DNA from: Sphingomonas sp. PL-96
GTDB lineage: Bacteria; Pseudomonadota; Alphaproteobacteria; Sphingomonadales; Sphingomonadaceae
Assembly (NCBI RefSeq): GCF_020707215.1
Contig: NZ_JAJFET010000013.1
Location: 1 to 60,805, forward strand
Length of the DNA stretch: 60,805 bases
Direction of reading: 5' to 3'
A program made the translations under genes and the position numbers. Numbering within the stretch: the first letter of the stretch is position 1; each line of letters begins with the position of its first letter. Under the pieces are notes generated by a model, which was not told where the DNA came from, did not search any database, and saw only the letters and a list, made by a program, of their open reading frames with translations. Of the stretch, positions 45,029-53,811 are shown one piece after another.

Positions 45029-45493
45029 GTGCTGAGCGTGGCGAACCGGCTCGCGCAGCTTGGTATCGTGCTGCCGGACACCGCCAGCCCGATCGCCAAC
45101 TATGTGCCGTTCACCCGTTCGGGCCGGACCGTGTACGTGTCGGGGCAGTTGTCGAAGGGGGCCGAGGGTGACGTTCGCGGCGTCGTCGGGGTGGACGTCA
45201 CGCGCGAGCAGGCGGTCCACGGCGCACGTTTGTGCGGCATCAACCTGCTCTGCCAGCTGCGTGCCGCGTGCGGCGGCAACCTCGACCGGGTGACCCGCAT
45301 CCTCAAGCTCGGCGGCTTCGTGCAGGCAGGGCCGATGTTCGATGCGGTGCCGGCGATCGTGGATGGCGCCTCCGACCTGATGGTCGCCGCGTTCGGAGAT
45401 CGCGGGCGGCATGCCCGCTCCGCCGTGGGCGTCTTCCGCCTGCCGCTGGGCTATGCCGTCGAGATCGACGCCATTGCCGAAATCGCCGCCTGA
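45029..45493 (+). CDS. RidA/YjgF-family imine deaminase
   Basis: A 154-residue RidA-superfamily protein. Family segments are LAQLGIVLPDTASPIANYVP, VSGQLSKGAEGDVRGVVGVD, INLLCQLRAACGGNLDRVTR and ILKLGGFVQAGPMFDAVPAI, with a C-terminal GVFRLPLGYAVEIDAIAEI. The conserved Arg of active RidA near the C-terminal third (GRHARSAVGV) is present. RidA proteins hydrolyse reactive enamine/imine products of PLP enzymes and amino-acid oxidases, which fits the neighbours. Start GTG 45029 or 45038. No signal peptide is seen, so it is probably cytosolic although two neighbours are exported. Confidence 0.85.
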   Translation: MLSVANRLAQLGIVLPDTASPIANYVPFTRSGRTVYVSGQLSKGAEGDVRGVVGVDVTREQAVHGARLCGINLLCQLRAACGGNLDRVTRILKLGGFVQAGPMFDAVPAIVDGASDLMVAAFGDRGRHARSAVGVFRLPLGYAVEIDAIAEIAA

Positions 45494-45532
45494 GCCGGCA
45501 CCCGGTCGATCGAAGCATTCGGAGCCGCCACC

Positions 45533-46828
45533 ATGAAAAGCCGACGCCAATTCCTCGCCGGCGCGAGCCTTGCCGCTGCGGCGACGGTTGTCCGTCCCGC
45601 GCTGGCGCAGCGGCGCGCGAACGTGTCGCTTCCGCCATCCGCGTTCGAGGCGATGCAGGCGGAACTGCTGCGCCTGTACGATGTCGATCGCACCATCGCG
45701 AATTTCGACGCCGCCTACTACGGCGCCATGACCAAGCCGGTACACGCCGCCTATCTCGCGCGAACGGCATGGGTGAACCGCTACAATTCCACCTTCCTGC
45801 GAAGTGCCGTCGACGGCGTGCCGAGGGATCCCGAACTGGACAAGTCGCGTGCGGCGGTCGCCCGGTTGATCGGCGCGTCGCTGGACGAGGTTGCCCTGAG
45901 CGGCGGCGGCACCGAGGCACTGTACGCCCTGATCGCCAACTACCGGCCGCTGAAGGCCGGCCACGCCGTGATCTACGCGGACGTCGACTATGACGAGATG
46001 CAATATGCGATGGACCATCTGGCGGAGAGCCGCGGCGCCCGGCTGGTACGCGTTTCGTTGCCCGAACCGCATAGCCGAGCCAATATCCTCGCGACCTACG
46101 ATAGGGTGCTGAAGGATACGCCGCGCGCCAAGCTGCTGCTGCTGACGCATGTTTCCAACCGGAACGGCCTGATCCCGCCGGTCAAGGAAATCGTCGCCCT
46201 CGCCCGTTCGCGTGGTGTGGACGTGATCCTGGACAGCGCCCAGGCGGTTGGGCAGATGCCGTTCGATGTCGCCGATACCGGAGCCGACTTCATCGGCCTG
46301 TCGCTCCATAAGTGGATCGGTGCGCCGCTCGGCACCGGCGCGATCTACGTCCGCAGGCAGCGGCAGGGAGACATCCAGCCCTGGCTCGGCAACCGCATCC
46401 ATGACGCCGGGGACATTCGAGCGCGGATTCCCACGGGCACCGTCGACTTCGCCGCGCGTCTCACCATCCCCACCGCTTTGAAGGTTCAGGCCGACATCGG
46501 CGTCGATCGCAAGTTCGCCTATCTGAAAGGCGCTCGCGATCATTGGCTGGACCGGGTTCGGGAGGTTCCCGGCATCGAATTGATGCTGCCCGACGAACCC
46601 GGCAACTATGGTGCGATCAGCGCTTTCCGTCTCCCTGGCATGCGGACCCTGGAGCAGGCAAAGGCTGCGCAGGCGCGCTTCGTCGCCCGCCACCGGCTGT
46701 TGGTGGTGGCGAAGGCCGGCCTGGCGTCGGGGCCGGTGCTGCGGGTGACTCCGGCGCTGTTCAACACCACCGCCGAACTGGATCGGCTTGCGGCGGCGAT
46801 TCGTGCGGAGCGCCGCCTGTTCGCCTGA
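45533..46828 (+). CDS. Tat-exported class V PLP-dependent enzyme (isopenicillin N epimerase/aminotransferase-like)
   Basis: A 431-residue fold-type I PLP enzyme with a twin-arginine signal (MKSRRQFLAGASLAAAATVV to ALAQ). Key parts are FDAAYYGAMTKPVHAAYLAR, the cofactor-binding SGGGTEALYALIANYRPL, VIYADVDYDEMQYAMDHLAE, LLLLTHVSNRNGLIPPVKEI, Asp in VDVILDSAQAVGQMPFDV and the Schiff-base Lys in IGLSLHKWIGAPLGTGAIYV. Exported members of this family (epimerases, racemases) occur with amino-acid-converting clusters. It lies 39 bp after RidA. Racemase, epimerase and aminotransferase activity cannot be told apart from sequence alone. Confidence 0.87.
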   Translation: MKSRRQFLAGASLAAAATVVRPALAQRRANVSLPPSAFEAMQAELLRLYDVDRTIANFDAAYYGAMTKPVHAAYLARTAWVNRYNSTFLRSAVDGVPRDPELDKSRAAVARLIGASLDEVALSGGGTEALYALIANYRPLKAGHAVIYADVDYDEMQYAMDHLAESRGARLVRVSLPEPHSRANILATYDRVLKDTPRAKLLLLTHVSNRNGLIPPVKEIVALARSRGVDVILDSAQAVGQMPFDVADTGADFIGLSLHKWIGAPLGTGAIYVRRQRQGDIQPWLGNRIHDAGDIRARIPTGTVDFAARLTIPTALKVQADIGVDRKFAYLKGARDHWLDRVREVPGIELMLPDEPGNYGAISAFRLPGMRTLEQAKAAQARFVARHRLLVVAKAGLASGPVLRVTPALFNTTAELDRLAAAIRAERRLFA

Positions 46829-47054
46829 TCGGACGTCGGTTCGCGGAGCCCCCCTCACGATGGGAGCAGCGGCATCGCTCGTCGGAACCCCTCCGGCTCT
46901 GGCAACCAGATGTCCCCCTCGGAAGGCGGCAGCGTCGACGAGACACCGGGGGATTGTGCCGATCGGGTTTCCAAAATCGCTTGAGCAATACCAAGCGCCC
47001 GGTTACGGGATGATGTCTCATATCATAATTGGCGTTCGTGGGGGAAAATCTCGA

Positions 47055-49706
47055 ATGATGAAGTTCAAGGGGCGAACGGCGGCTGCCGGCCTGATGGTGG
47101 GCGCGAGCGTGTTCGGCGCGGTTTCCGCCAGTGCGCAGACGGGAGCGACTCCGCCGGTCGTCGCGGCGGACACCGTCGCCTCGGACCAGCTTCCCGACGA
47201 CGCTCCCTCCGAGGCCCAGGACGTCGTCGTGACCGGCACGCGCTTCGGTGGCCGCTTGATCGCCGAGTCTCCCGTTCCGATCGACTCCGTGTCCAATGCC
47301 GACTTGCGCAAGGGCGGCTACACGCAGCTCGAAGATCAGCTGAAGGTCCAGGTGCCGTCGTTCAGCATTCCGCGGCCGGCGACGGCGGGCGCTGTCGACT
47401 TCTACACCGCGCCATCGCTGCGTGGGCTCTCGCCGGGACAGTTGCTGGTGCTGGTGAACGGCAAGCGGCGGCACTCGTCGGGCGACCTCTCGATTCACAA
47501 CCAGATCGGTCGGGGCGACGTCGCCTACGACCTGAATGCCATACCGTCCGCCGCACTCGGGCGGGTCGAGGTGCTGCGCGACGGCGCCTCGGCGCAATAT
47601 GGCTCCGACGCAATCGCAGGCGTCATCAACCTGGTGCTCGATCGGAGCATCGGCGCCGGCGTCGACACGACACTCGGCATTACCGACAAGGCCGATGGCG
47701 AAACAGCCGACATCAACGCGTGGCTTGGCGTTCCGCTCGGCGACGGCGGCTTCGTCCGGACCACCTTGTCGTACCGTACGACGGATGGAACCAACCGGGC
47801 GCGGCCGGATACGCGCCAACAGTATTTCGGCTCCGACGGCACGCTGATGCCTTCCGGCAACTATGGCTCCGGAACGGGGCTCACCGCGTCAAACGGCACA
47901 CTCGATCCCCGGGAAGCAACCGTCGACCGCGATACGTTCCGGCTGGGCGAGCCCGAGTACAACCAGAAGTCGGCGTTCGTGAATGCCGAGCTGCCGCTTG
48001 CTCCGGGCATCGATCTCTACGGCTTCGGGGGATACAGCCGACTCGACGGCAAGTCGATCGGCTTCGCCCGCCGCGCCGGCCAGGACGAAACCGTCCGCGC
48101 GCTGCATCCGGACGGCTACGCGCCGGTGGTGGAGGCGACGCTCCAGAACGCGTCCGGTACGTTGGGGGTGCGCGGCGACGATCTCGCGGGCTTCGGCTAC
48201 GACGTGTCGACGGTGTACGGCGGAAGCATCATCGACATCGACCAGGTGAATTCGAACAATCCCTCGCTCGGGGCGGCAAGCCCGACCCGTTCGTATCGCG
48301 GCGGAACGCGCTTCTTCCAATGGACCACCAACGCCGATCTGACCCGCGAAATTCCGCTCGGCGACACGTCGCCCCTGAAGCTCGCGTTCGGCTACGAGCA
48401 TCGCGAGGAATATTATCGCATCGTCGCCGGCGATACCGCGAGCTACACCAACGGCGGCGTTGCGATCCTGGATGGTCCGAACGCCGGCAAGCCGGCGGCG
48501 ATCGGCTTTCAGGCGAACTCCGGCATCACGCCCGAAGAGGCACGCAAGGAAAGCCGCAACAGCGAAGCCGTCTATGTGGAACTCGAGAAAACTTTCGGTC
48601 CGCTGCTGATCTCGGGCGCGGGGCGGTACGAGAGCTTCTCCGACTTCGGCGACACGACCAATTACAAGCTGGCGGCCCGGCTGCAGCTCGCCGAGCCGCT
48701 GGCGCTCCGCGGCTCGATCAGCACCGGCTTTCGCGCGCCGCAGCTGCCGCAAAGCTATTTTGCCACCACCTCGATGACGATCGTGAACGGCGCGCAGACC
48801 TCGTCGCGCCTGCTTCCCGTGTCCAATCCGGTCGCTCGGTTGCTGGGCGCGACGGACCTTAAGCCCGAGAAGTCGGACAACCTCTCGATCGGCGCGGTCC
48901 TCACGCTTCCCGGGCTCAGTGCATCGGTCGACTTGTACCAGATCAAGGTGAAGGACCGCATCGCCCTGTCCTCGACCTTCCAGGGCGCGGCGGTCACGAG
49001 CCTCCTTGCGGAGAACGGCTTCACCGGCATCAGCGCGGTGAGCTATCTCACCAACGCGGTGGACACGACCAGCCGGGGCGTCGACCTGACCGCGCGCTAC
49101 ATCCACGACTTCGGGGCGGCGGGAAAGCTCACCACGACGCTGGCGGCGAACTACAACAAGCAGTCGTTCGATCGCATCGCCGGAACGCCCCAGGCGCTGG
49201 CCGACCTTGGCGTCACCACGCCCTTGTTCGACCTGACGCAGCAGGTGCGGTTCACCGACAGCCTTCCGCGCGACAAGGTGACGCTCGACTTTGCTTGGGA
49301 TTGGAAGGCGTTCACGCTTAACCTCAGCAACACCCGCTACGGGCGTGTCGGTGCCGTCGCGTTCACGAGCCTGAGGCAGGATCAGATCGACGTGCTGACG
49401 CCGGGATACGACGTCGACATCGTTGCGATCGACGGCAGCACCAACAGCCAGGTGATTCAGTACTTCGGCGCCAAGATCATCACCGATCTAAATCTTGCCT
49501 GGCGCGCCACGGAGAAGATGACGCTCACCGCCGGCATTAGCAATCTGTTCGACACCTACCCCGACAAGAACATCGCGTCGACCGCGGAGAGCGTGGCGGT
49601 CGGGACGAACGGTTCGGACAATGCCGGGATCTTCCCGTACAACTACATCTCTCCCTTCGGATACAGCGGCCGCGCCTATTATCTGAAGGCAGGGTTCCGA
49701 TTCTGA
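47055..49706 (+). CDS. TonB-dependent outer-membrane receptor
   Basis: An 883-residue receptor. The start at ATG 47055 lies about 9 bases after GGGGGA, and the signal peptide ends SASAQT. The plug has EAQDVVVTGTRFGGRLIAES, LRGLSPGQLLVLVNGKRRHS and LGRVEVLRDGASAQYGSDAI with AGVINLV. The barrel closes with the terminal Phe (AYYLKAGFRF). The VNGKRRH-type plug is common in the receptor group for peptides, vitamins or metal complexes. It starts a run of four genes with an ABC exporter, 11 bp before the ATPase. Substrate is unknown. Confidence 0.92.
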   Translation: MMKFKGRTAAAGLMVGASVFGAVSASAQTGATPPVVAADTVASDQLPDDAPSEAQDVVVTGTRFGGRLIAESPVPIDSVSNADLRKGGYTQLEDQLKVQVPSFSIPRPATAGAVDFYTAPSLRGLSPGQLLVLVNGKRRHSSGDLSIHNQIGRGDVAYDLNAIPSAALGRVEVLRDGASAQYGSDAIAGVINLVLDRSIGAGVDTTLGITDKADGETADINAWLGVPLGDGGFVRTTLSYRTTDGTNRARPDTRQQYFGSDGTLMPSGNYGSGTGLTASNGTLDPREATVDRDTFRLGEPEYNQKSAFVNAELPLAPGIDLYGFGGYSRLDGKSIGFARRAGQDETVRALHPDGYAPVVEATLQNASGTLGVRGDDLAGFGYDVSTVYGGSIIDIDQVNSNNPSLGAASPTRSYRGGTRFFQWTTNADLTREIPLGDTSPLKLAFGYEHREEYYRIVAGDTASYTNGGVAILDGPNAGKPAAIGFQANSGITPEEARKESRNSEAVYVELEKTFGPLLISGAGRYESFSDFGDTTNYKLAARLQLAEPLALRGSISTGFRAPQLPQSYFATTSMTIVNGAQTSSRLLPVSNPVARLLGATDLKPEKSDNLSIGAVLTLPGLSASVDLYQIKVKDRIALSSTFQGAAVTSLLAENGFTGISAVSYLTNAVDTTSRGVDLTARYIHDFGAAGKLTTTLAANYNKQSFDRIAGTPQALADLGVTTPLFDLTQQVRFTDSLPRDKVTLDFAWDWKAFTLNLSNTRYGRVGAVAFTSLRQDQIDVLTPGYDVDIVAIDGSTNSQVIQYFGAKIITDLNLAWRATEKMTLTAGISNLFDTYPDKNIASTAESVAVGTNGSDNAGIFPYNYISPFGYSGRAYYLKAGFRF

Positions 49707-49717
49707 GGAGTATCGCG

Positions 49718-50434
49718 ATGACGGAACCGGTGCTCGCCATCCGTGGCGTGACGAAGCGATTTGGACCGCGAAGTGCGCTGAACGGCCTCGATCTGCGGAT
49801 CGAGGCGGGCGAGGTGTTCGCGCTGCTGGGTCCCAACGGCGCGGGGAAGACGACGACGATCAACCTGATCCTCGGCTTCCTGCGCGCCGATGCCGGCAGC
49901 GTCGAGGTCTGCGGCATCGACAGCGGGCGCGAGCCGCTCGCTGCCCGGCGGCACGTCGCCTACATCCCCGAGCAGGTCGCCCTCTATCCCGGCATGACGG
50001 GGATCGAGAACCTCCGCTACTTCACCACGCTGGCCGGCCTCTCGCTCGACGAGTCGACGTGCCGAACGTTGCTGACGGACGCCGGTCTTGCCGCCGAGGC
50101 ACAGGACCGCAAGGCGGGGCGCTACTCCAAGGGAATGCGCCAGAAGGTCGGAATCGCCATCGCAGTCGCGCGCGAGGCGCAGCTGCTGCTGCTCGACGAG
50201 CCGACATCGGGCCTCGATCCGAGCGCCTCGGCCGAATTCTCGCACGTCGTTCGCGCGGCGGCCGCGCGCGGGACGGCGATCTTGATGGCGACGCACGACC
50301 TGTATCGCATCAAGGAGGTGGCGGATCGGGTAGGCGTGCTCCAGGCCGGCAGGATCGCGGACGAGATCGACCCGGCGACGCTCGATCACGTCGCGCTCGA
50401 GCAGATCTACATCGAGCGCCTGGCGGCGGCATGA
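49718..50434 (+). CDS. ABC transporter ATP-binding protein
   Basis: A 238-residue nucleotide-binding domain. Walker A is LLGPNGAGKTTTINLILGFL, the Q-loop lies in VAYIPEQVALYPGMTGIENL, the signature is a variant GRYSKGMRQKVGIAIAVA, Walker B is LLLLDEPTSGLD and the switch His is in ILMATHDLYRI. It is the CcmA/NatA-like class of ATPases that drive ABC-2 type exporters. It lies 11 bp after the TonB receptor gene and overlaps the first permease gene by 4 bp. Confidence 0.94.
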   Translation: MTEPVLAIRGVTKRFGPRSALNGLDLRIEAGEVFALLGPNGAGKTTTINLILGFLRADAGSVEVCGIDSGREPLAARRHVAYIPEQVALYPGMTGIENLRYFTTLAGLSLDESTCRTLLTDAGLAAEAQDRKAGRYSKGMRQKVGIAIAVAREAQLLLLDEPTSGLDPSASAEFSHVVRAAAARGTAILMATHDLYRIKEVADRVGVLQAGRIADEIDPATLDHVALEQIYIERLAAA

Positions 50435-51831
50435 GCGGGCGCCTGTATCGGACCGAACTCGCGCTGCTGCTTCGGGCGGCGCGGGTCCGCTGGATCGCCG
50501 GCGTGCTGCTACTGCTGATTGGCATCTCCTTCGCGCTCGCGTGGAGCGAGGCCCGCCAGAGCCTCGCGGAGACGAACGCGCTCCAGTCGACGGAGCGCGC
50601 CCGCTGGCTCGACCAGGATCCCAAGAACCCGCATAGCGCCGCGCATTACGGGCAATGGCTGTTCAAGCAGCCGTCGCCGCTGGCGGTGCTCGATCCCGGG
50701 GTCGAGCCCTATGTCGGCCGGATGATGCGAGCCGAAGCGCATCACTACAACGACGCGATCTTTCGCGCTGCGCAGGATCGCAGTCCGTTGACTCGCGCCG
50801 GCACCGGCACGGTCGCCGACATCCTCCATCTGGTGGTGCCGTTGGCAGCGATCCTGCTGGGCTTCTCCGCCTTTGCGGTGGACCGCGAGCGCGGGACGTT
50901 GCGGCTCGCGCTCGGCAATGGAACCGCGCCGGGGCGGCTGCTCGCGGCGCGGTTCGGGGCGTTGTGGACGGTTCTCGTGCTCGCCATCGGGATTCCGTCG
51001 CTGCTGCTCGGCGGCTTCGCCTCGCTCACGCTCGGTGGTGCGGGATGGCAGTCGGGAACGCGGGTGCTGCTGTGGGTCGCGGCCGAGATCGGCTATGTGA
51101 CCGCGTTCCTCGCGTTCGCGTTGCTGGCGTCGCTCCTCGCACGGACGGCGCGCGGCGCGCTGGCGTTCTCGCTGCTCGCCTGGGCGCTGCTGTGCGTCGC
51201 GGTTCCGCGGCTCGTCACCGCCGGGGTCGAGACGATCGCTCCGACGCCGTCGCAGCAGACGATGATCGCAAGGGTCGAGGACGAAATCCGACGCTACAAC
51301 AGCGGTGAGGCCAATGCGGAGCGGCAGCGCCGCCTGCTTGCCCGCTACGGCGTGCGCTCGGTCGACGAACTGCCGGTGAACCTGGGCGGGACCCTCGGGC
51401 ACGAACGCGAGCAGCACGACTATGCCGCCTACGATCGCGGGCTGGCGGAATTCCATGCGGCGCTGATCCGCCAGGATCGTCTCGCCGGATGGGCCGGGAT
51501 ACTCTCGCCGATGGTCGCGATCCAGTCGGTCAGCCAGGCGATCGCAGGGACCGACTTCCGCCGGCACATCGAGTTCCTCACCAGCGCCGAGCGCTATCGG
51601 CGCCGGCTGGTCGACACGATGAACCTCGATCTGGCGGCACATCCCGCCGGTACGGACAGCCCGTACCTCGGCAGGCGTGCATTGTGGGAGCGGGTGCCGC
51701 CCTATGCATACAACCCGACCGCGCTCGCGACCTCCCTGCGCGACGCATCCGTCCCGCTCGCGATCCTGGCGGCGTGGATCGTTCTCGTGATCGGGGCCGC
51801 GGCGGTGGCCGCAAGAAAGGTAAAGCCATGA
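50431..51831 (+). CDS. ABC-2 type permease, DUF3526 family, first subunit
   Basis: A 466-residue membrane protein. One N-terminal helix (IAGVLLLLIGISFALAW) is followed by a large extracytoplasmic domain (about 35-130). A five-helix block comes next (LVVPLAAILLGFSAFAVDRE, then GTLRLALGNGTAPGRLLAAR). A second soluble domain of about 180 residues and a last C-terminal helix complete it. This layout is that of DUF3526 permeases, which usually occur in pairs with a NatA-like ATPase. The start overlaps the ATPase stop (ATGA), and the stop overlaps the second permease. The transported molecule is unknown. Confidence 0.85.
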   Translation: MSGRLYRTELALLLRAARVRWIAGVLLLLIGISFALAWSEARQSLAETNALQSTERARWLDQDPKNPHSAAHYGQWLFKQPSPLAVLDPGVEPYVGRMMRAEAHHYNDAIFRAAQDRSPLTRAGTGTVADILHLVVPLAAILLGFSAFAVDRERGTLRLALGNGTAPGRLLAARFGALWTVLVLAIGIPSLLLGGFASLTLGGAGWQSGTRVLLWVAAEIGYVTAFLAFALLASLLARTARGALAFSLLAWALLCVAVPRLVTAGVETIAPTPSQQTMIARVEDEIRRYNSGEANAERQRRLLARYGVRSVDELPVNLGGTLGHEREQHDYAAYDRGLAEFHAALIRQDRLAGWAGILSPMVAIQSVSQAIAGTDFRRHIEFLTSAERYRRRLVDTMNLDLAAHPAGTDSPYLGRRALWERVPPYAYNPTALATSLRDASVPLAILAAWIVLVIGAAAVAARKVKP

Positions 51832-53282
51832 GCAACGCGGCGCTGTTCCGCCTCGAGCTGCGCGAAACGCTGCGGCAACCGCTCACCTGGATCGTGCTCG
51901 CGCTTCTCGCGGCGGCGATGCTGGCAGGCTGCGCCGTCGGGGCCGCGCGGGTCGCGGCGGAGCGCGCCGCCTTGGCCGAGGTGACCGACGAGGCCCGGGT
52001 CTCGGTCGAGGAAGCGAAGGCGACGGCCAGGCGCTACGCTGCGCCCGCGCAGCTGGAAGTGGCGCAGTTCCGCGATCCCAGCGACGCCTTCGGCTATATG
52101 TACAACTTCCTCACCGTGTACGCGACGCGGGTTCCGGCGCCGCTCGCGGCGGTGACCGTCGGCCAGTCGGACCTCACGCCGCCCTTCATCCGGGTCAACT
52201 TCGCGAACGTGTTTCCCGACAGCGGCTACGAGTTGCGGAGCCCCCGGATGCTGGCGCTGGGAGCGTTCGATCTCGGCTTCGTCCTCGTCTACCTCGTGCC
52301 GCTGGCGGTGATCGCCCTGGGCGGCACCCGATTGGCGGGCGAGCAGGACAGCGGCATCCTCAGGATGATCGCCGCCCAGCCCGTCGCGCCGCGGCAGGTC
52401 GCAGCAGTCAAGTTCCTGGCCCTGGCCGCAGTGACCGTTCCGTTCATCGCCACGGTTCCCCTGCTCGCCCTCTGGAGTACCGGAGGGATCGGGACGGGAA
52501 GCTCGGCAGCCATGCTGTCCGCGCTGGCGATCCTGAGCGCAGCCTATGCCTGCTTCTGGATCGCGATGTGTGCGCTTGCCGCATCCTTGTGGCGCGGTTC
52601 GGTCGCGGCGCTGGCGATGCTCGTGCTCAGCTGGGCGACGATGACCGTGCTGCTGCCGTCCCTGGCCGCGCTGCTGCTTGATCTCGCGGCACCCGCGCCG
52701 TCGCGGCTCGCCTATGTCGACGCCAGCCGGGTTGCTGCCGACCGAGAGGCTATGGACAAGGGCGCGGCCGCGGACTGGTTCGACAGCCGGCATGACCTCG
52801 GCTGGATCAATCCGAACCCGGTGTTCGGGCCCGAACTCGCCCGGCTGGCGCGCGACCAACATAATCGGGCGGCGTTGCTTCCGCTGCGGCAGGCGTTCGA
52901 GGGCCATGCCGCGCGACTGCAGGACGGCAGCACCGTGGCACGGCTGGTTTCGCCCGCACTCGTCCTGGACGGAGCGCTGCAACACCTGGCTGGAACCGAC
53001 GGGTCGCGGCAGCAGGCCTATGTCCACGCCGCCGATGGCTATACCCAGCATCTGCGCCGCTGGTTCGAACGACGCGTGGTCGCGGCCCTGGGTAAACCGC
53101 CGCGGTGCCCCGATTGCCCGGGCCGGCTAAGTTTCCGGGAGCACGACCGGGTTCCTGCGTTCCGGGCGTCGATCCCGGCTCCCGATCCGGCGCCGCTCGC
53201 ATGGGCGATCGGCTATCTGGCGGTCGCCGTCCTCGCGGTTGCATCGCTTGCCTATCGCCGGCTGCAACGCTGGCCGCTCTAG
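51828..53282 (+). CDS. ABC-2 type permease, DUF3526 family, second subunit
   Basis: A 484-residue paralogue of the preceding gene with the same layout: N-terminal helix (LTWIVLALLAAAMLAGCAVG), soluble domain, a helix block beginning YLVPLAVIALGGTRLAGEQD (SGILRMIAAQPVAPRQVAAV follows), a second soluble domain and a final C-terminal helix. A CPDC motif (CxxC) stands in the late soluble domain (nt about 53104-53117) and is absent from the first subunit; it could bind a metal or form a disulfide. The start overlaps the previous stop by 4 bp. A strong hairpin follows the stop. Confidence 0.85.
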   Translation: MSNAALFRLELRETLRQPLTWIVLALLAAAMLAGCAVGAARVAAERAALAEVTDEARVSVEEAKATARRYAAPAQLEVAQFRDPSDAFGYMYNFLTVYATRVPAPLAAVTVGQSDLTPPFIRVNFANVFPDSGYELRSPRMLALGAFDLGFVLVYLVPLAVIALGGTRLAGEQDSGILRMIAAQPVAPRQVAAVKFLALAAVTVPFIATVPLLALWSTGGIGTGSSAAMLSALAILSAAYACFWIAMCALAASLWRGSVAALAMLVLSWATMTVLLPSLAALLLDLAAPAPSRLAYVDASRVAADREAMDKGAAADWFDSRHDLGWINPNPVFGPELARLARDQHNRAALLPLRQAFEGHAARLQDGSTVARLVSPALVLDGALQHLAGTDGSRQQAYVHAADGYTQHLRRWFERRVVAALGKPPRCPDCPGRLSFREHDRVPAFRASIPAPDPAPLAWAIGYLAVAVLAVASLAYRRLQRWPL

Positions 53283-53316
53283 CCCGCCGGGCCGCGCAGG
53301 GTGCGGTCCGGCGGGC
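53282..53316. terminator. Bidirectional terminator-like hairpin
   Basis: GCCCGCCGG at 53282-53290 pairs exactly with CCGGCGGGC at 53308-53316, and inner CCGC/GCGG can extend the stem. It lies between two convergent operons ending at 53282 (+) and 53323 (-). There is no T-run on either side, so termination may be weak or Rho-assisted. Confidence 0.65.
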
Positions 53317-53322
53317 GTCGGG

Positions 53323-53811
53323 TCAGAAAGTCACGCTCTTGGTCGCGCTTCCCTCGAAGCGAAGCGTGCGGGTGACGGCGCCGCGGCGGACGTTCACCTG
53401 GTTCACCTGCGACGGATAGATGTCCGAGAGCAGTCCCGAGCGGATCGTTAGGGTCTTGACCTTCGGCTTGATCCGTCCGCCGAGCTCGATCCGGATTTCG
53501 GACGCGCCGAGCGTCCGTCGCGTGATCTTCAGCGCGACTTGCCCCCGCTCGGTCGCGAGCGAGAAGCGGCGCTGGAGATAGGCTTCCAGCGCCGCCACCG
53601 CCTCCGGATCGTCGAAGCTGGGTTGTGCCTGGGGCGCGATCTTCGAGAGGGCAGGTTCCAGGTCGTGGCGCTCGAAGCGGTGCGAGACGCTCACCTCGCC
53701 GGTATCCGCGACCGTGACCACCGTCAGCGAGTCATGGCCGCGGTGGGCGATGGCGGCAGGGGCCAACAGGGCGGCTCCGATCGCGCCGGCGGAAAGGAAC
53801 GCGCGGATCAT
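53323..53811 (-). CDS. Exported DUF6702-like protein
   Basis: A 162-residue protein with signal peptide MIRAFLSAGAIGAALLAPAA ending at AIAHRG. The mature part starts HDSLTVVTVADTGEVSVSHR with FERHDLEPALSKI, then a beta-rich domain (RIELGGRIKPKVKTLTIRSG). It resembles DUF6702 proteins, small periplasmic or lipoprotein-like factors often next to M1 peptidase genes. It is the last gene of the leftward operon, overlapping the peptidase stop by 4 bp. The function is unknown. Confidence 0.72.
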   Translation of the reverse strand: MIRAFLSAGAIGAALLAPAAIAHRGHDSLTVVTVADTGEVSVSHRFERHDLEPALSKIAPQAQPSFDDPEAVAALEAYLQRRFSLATERGQVALKITRRTLGASEIRIELGGRIKPKVKTLTIRSGLLSDIYPSQVNQVNVRRGAVTRTLRFEGSATKSVTF

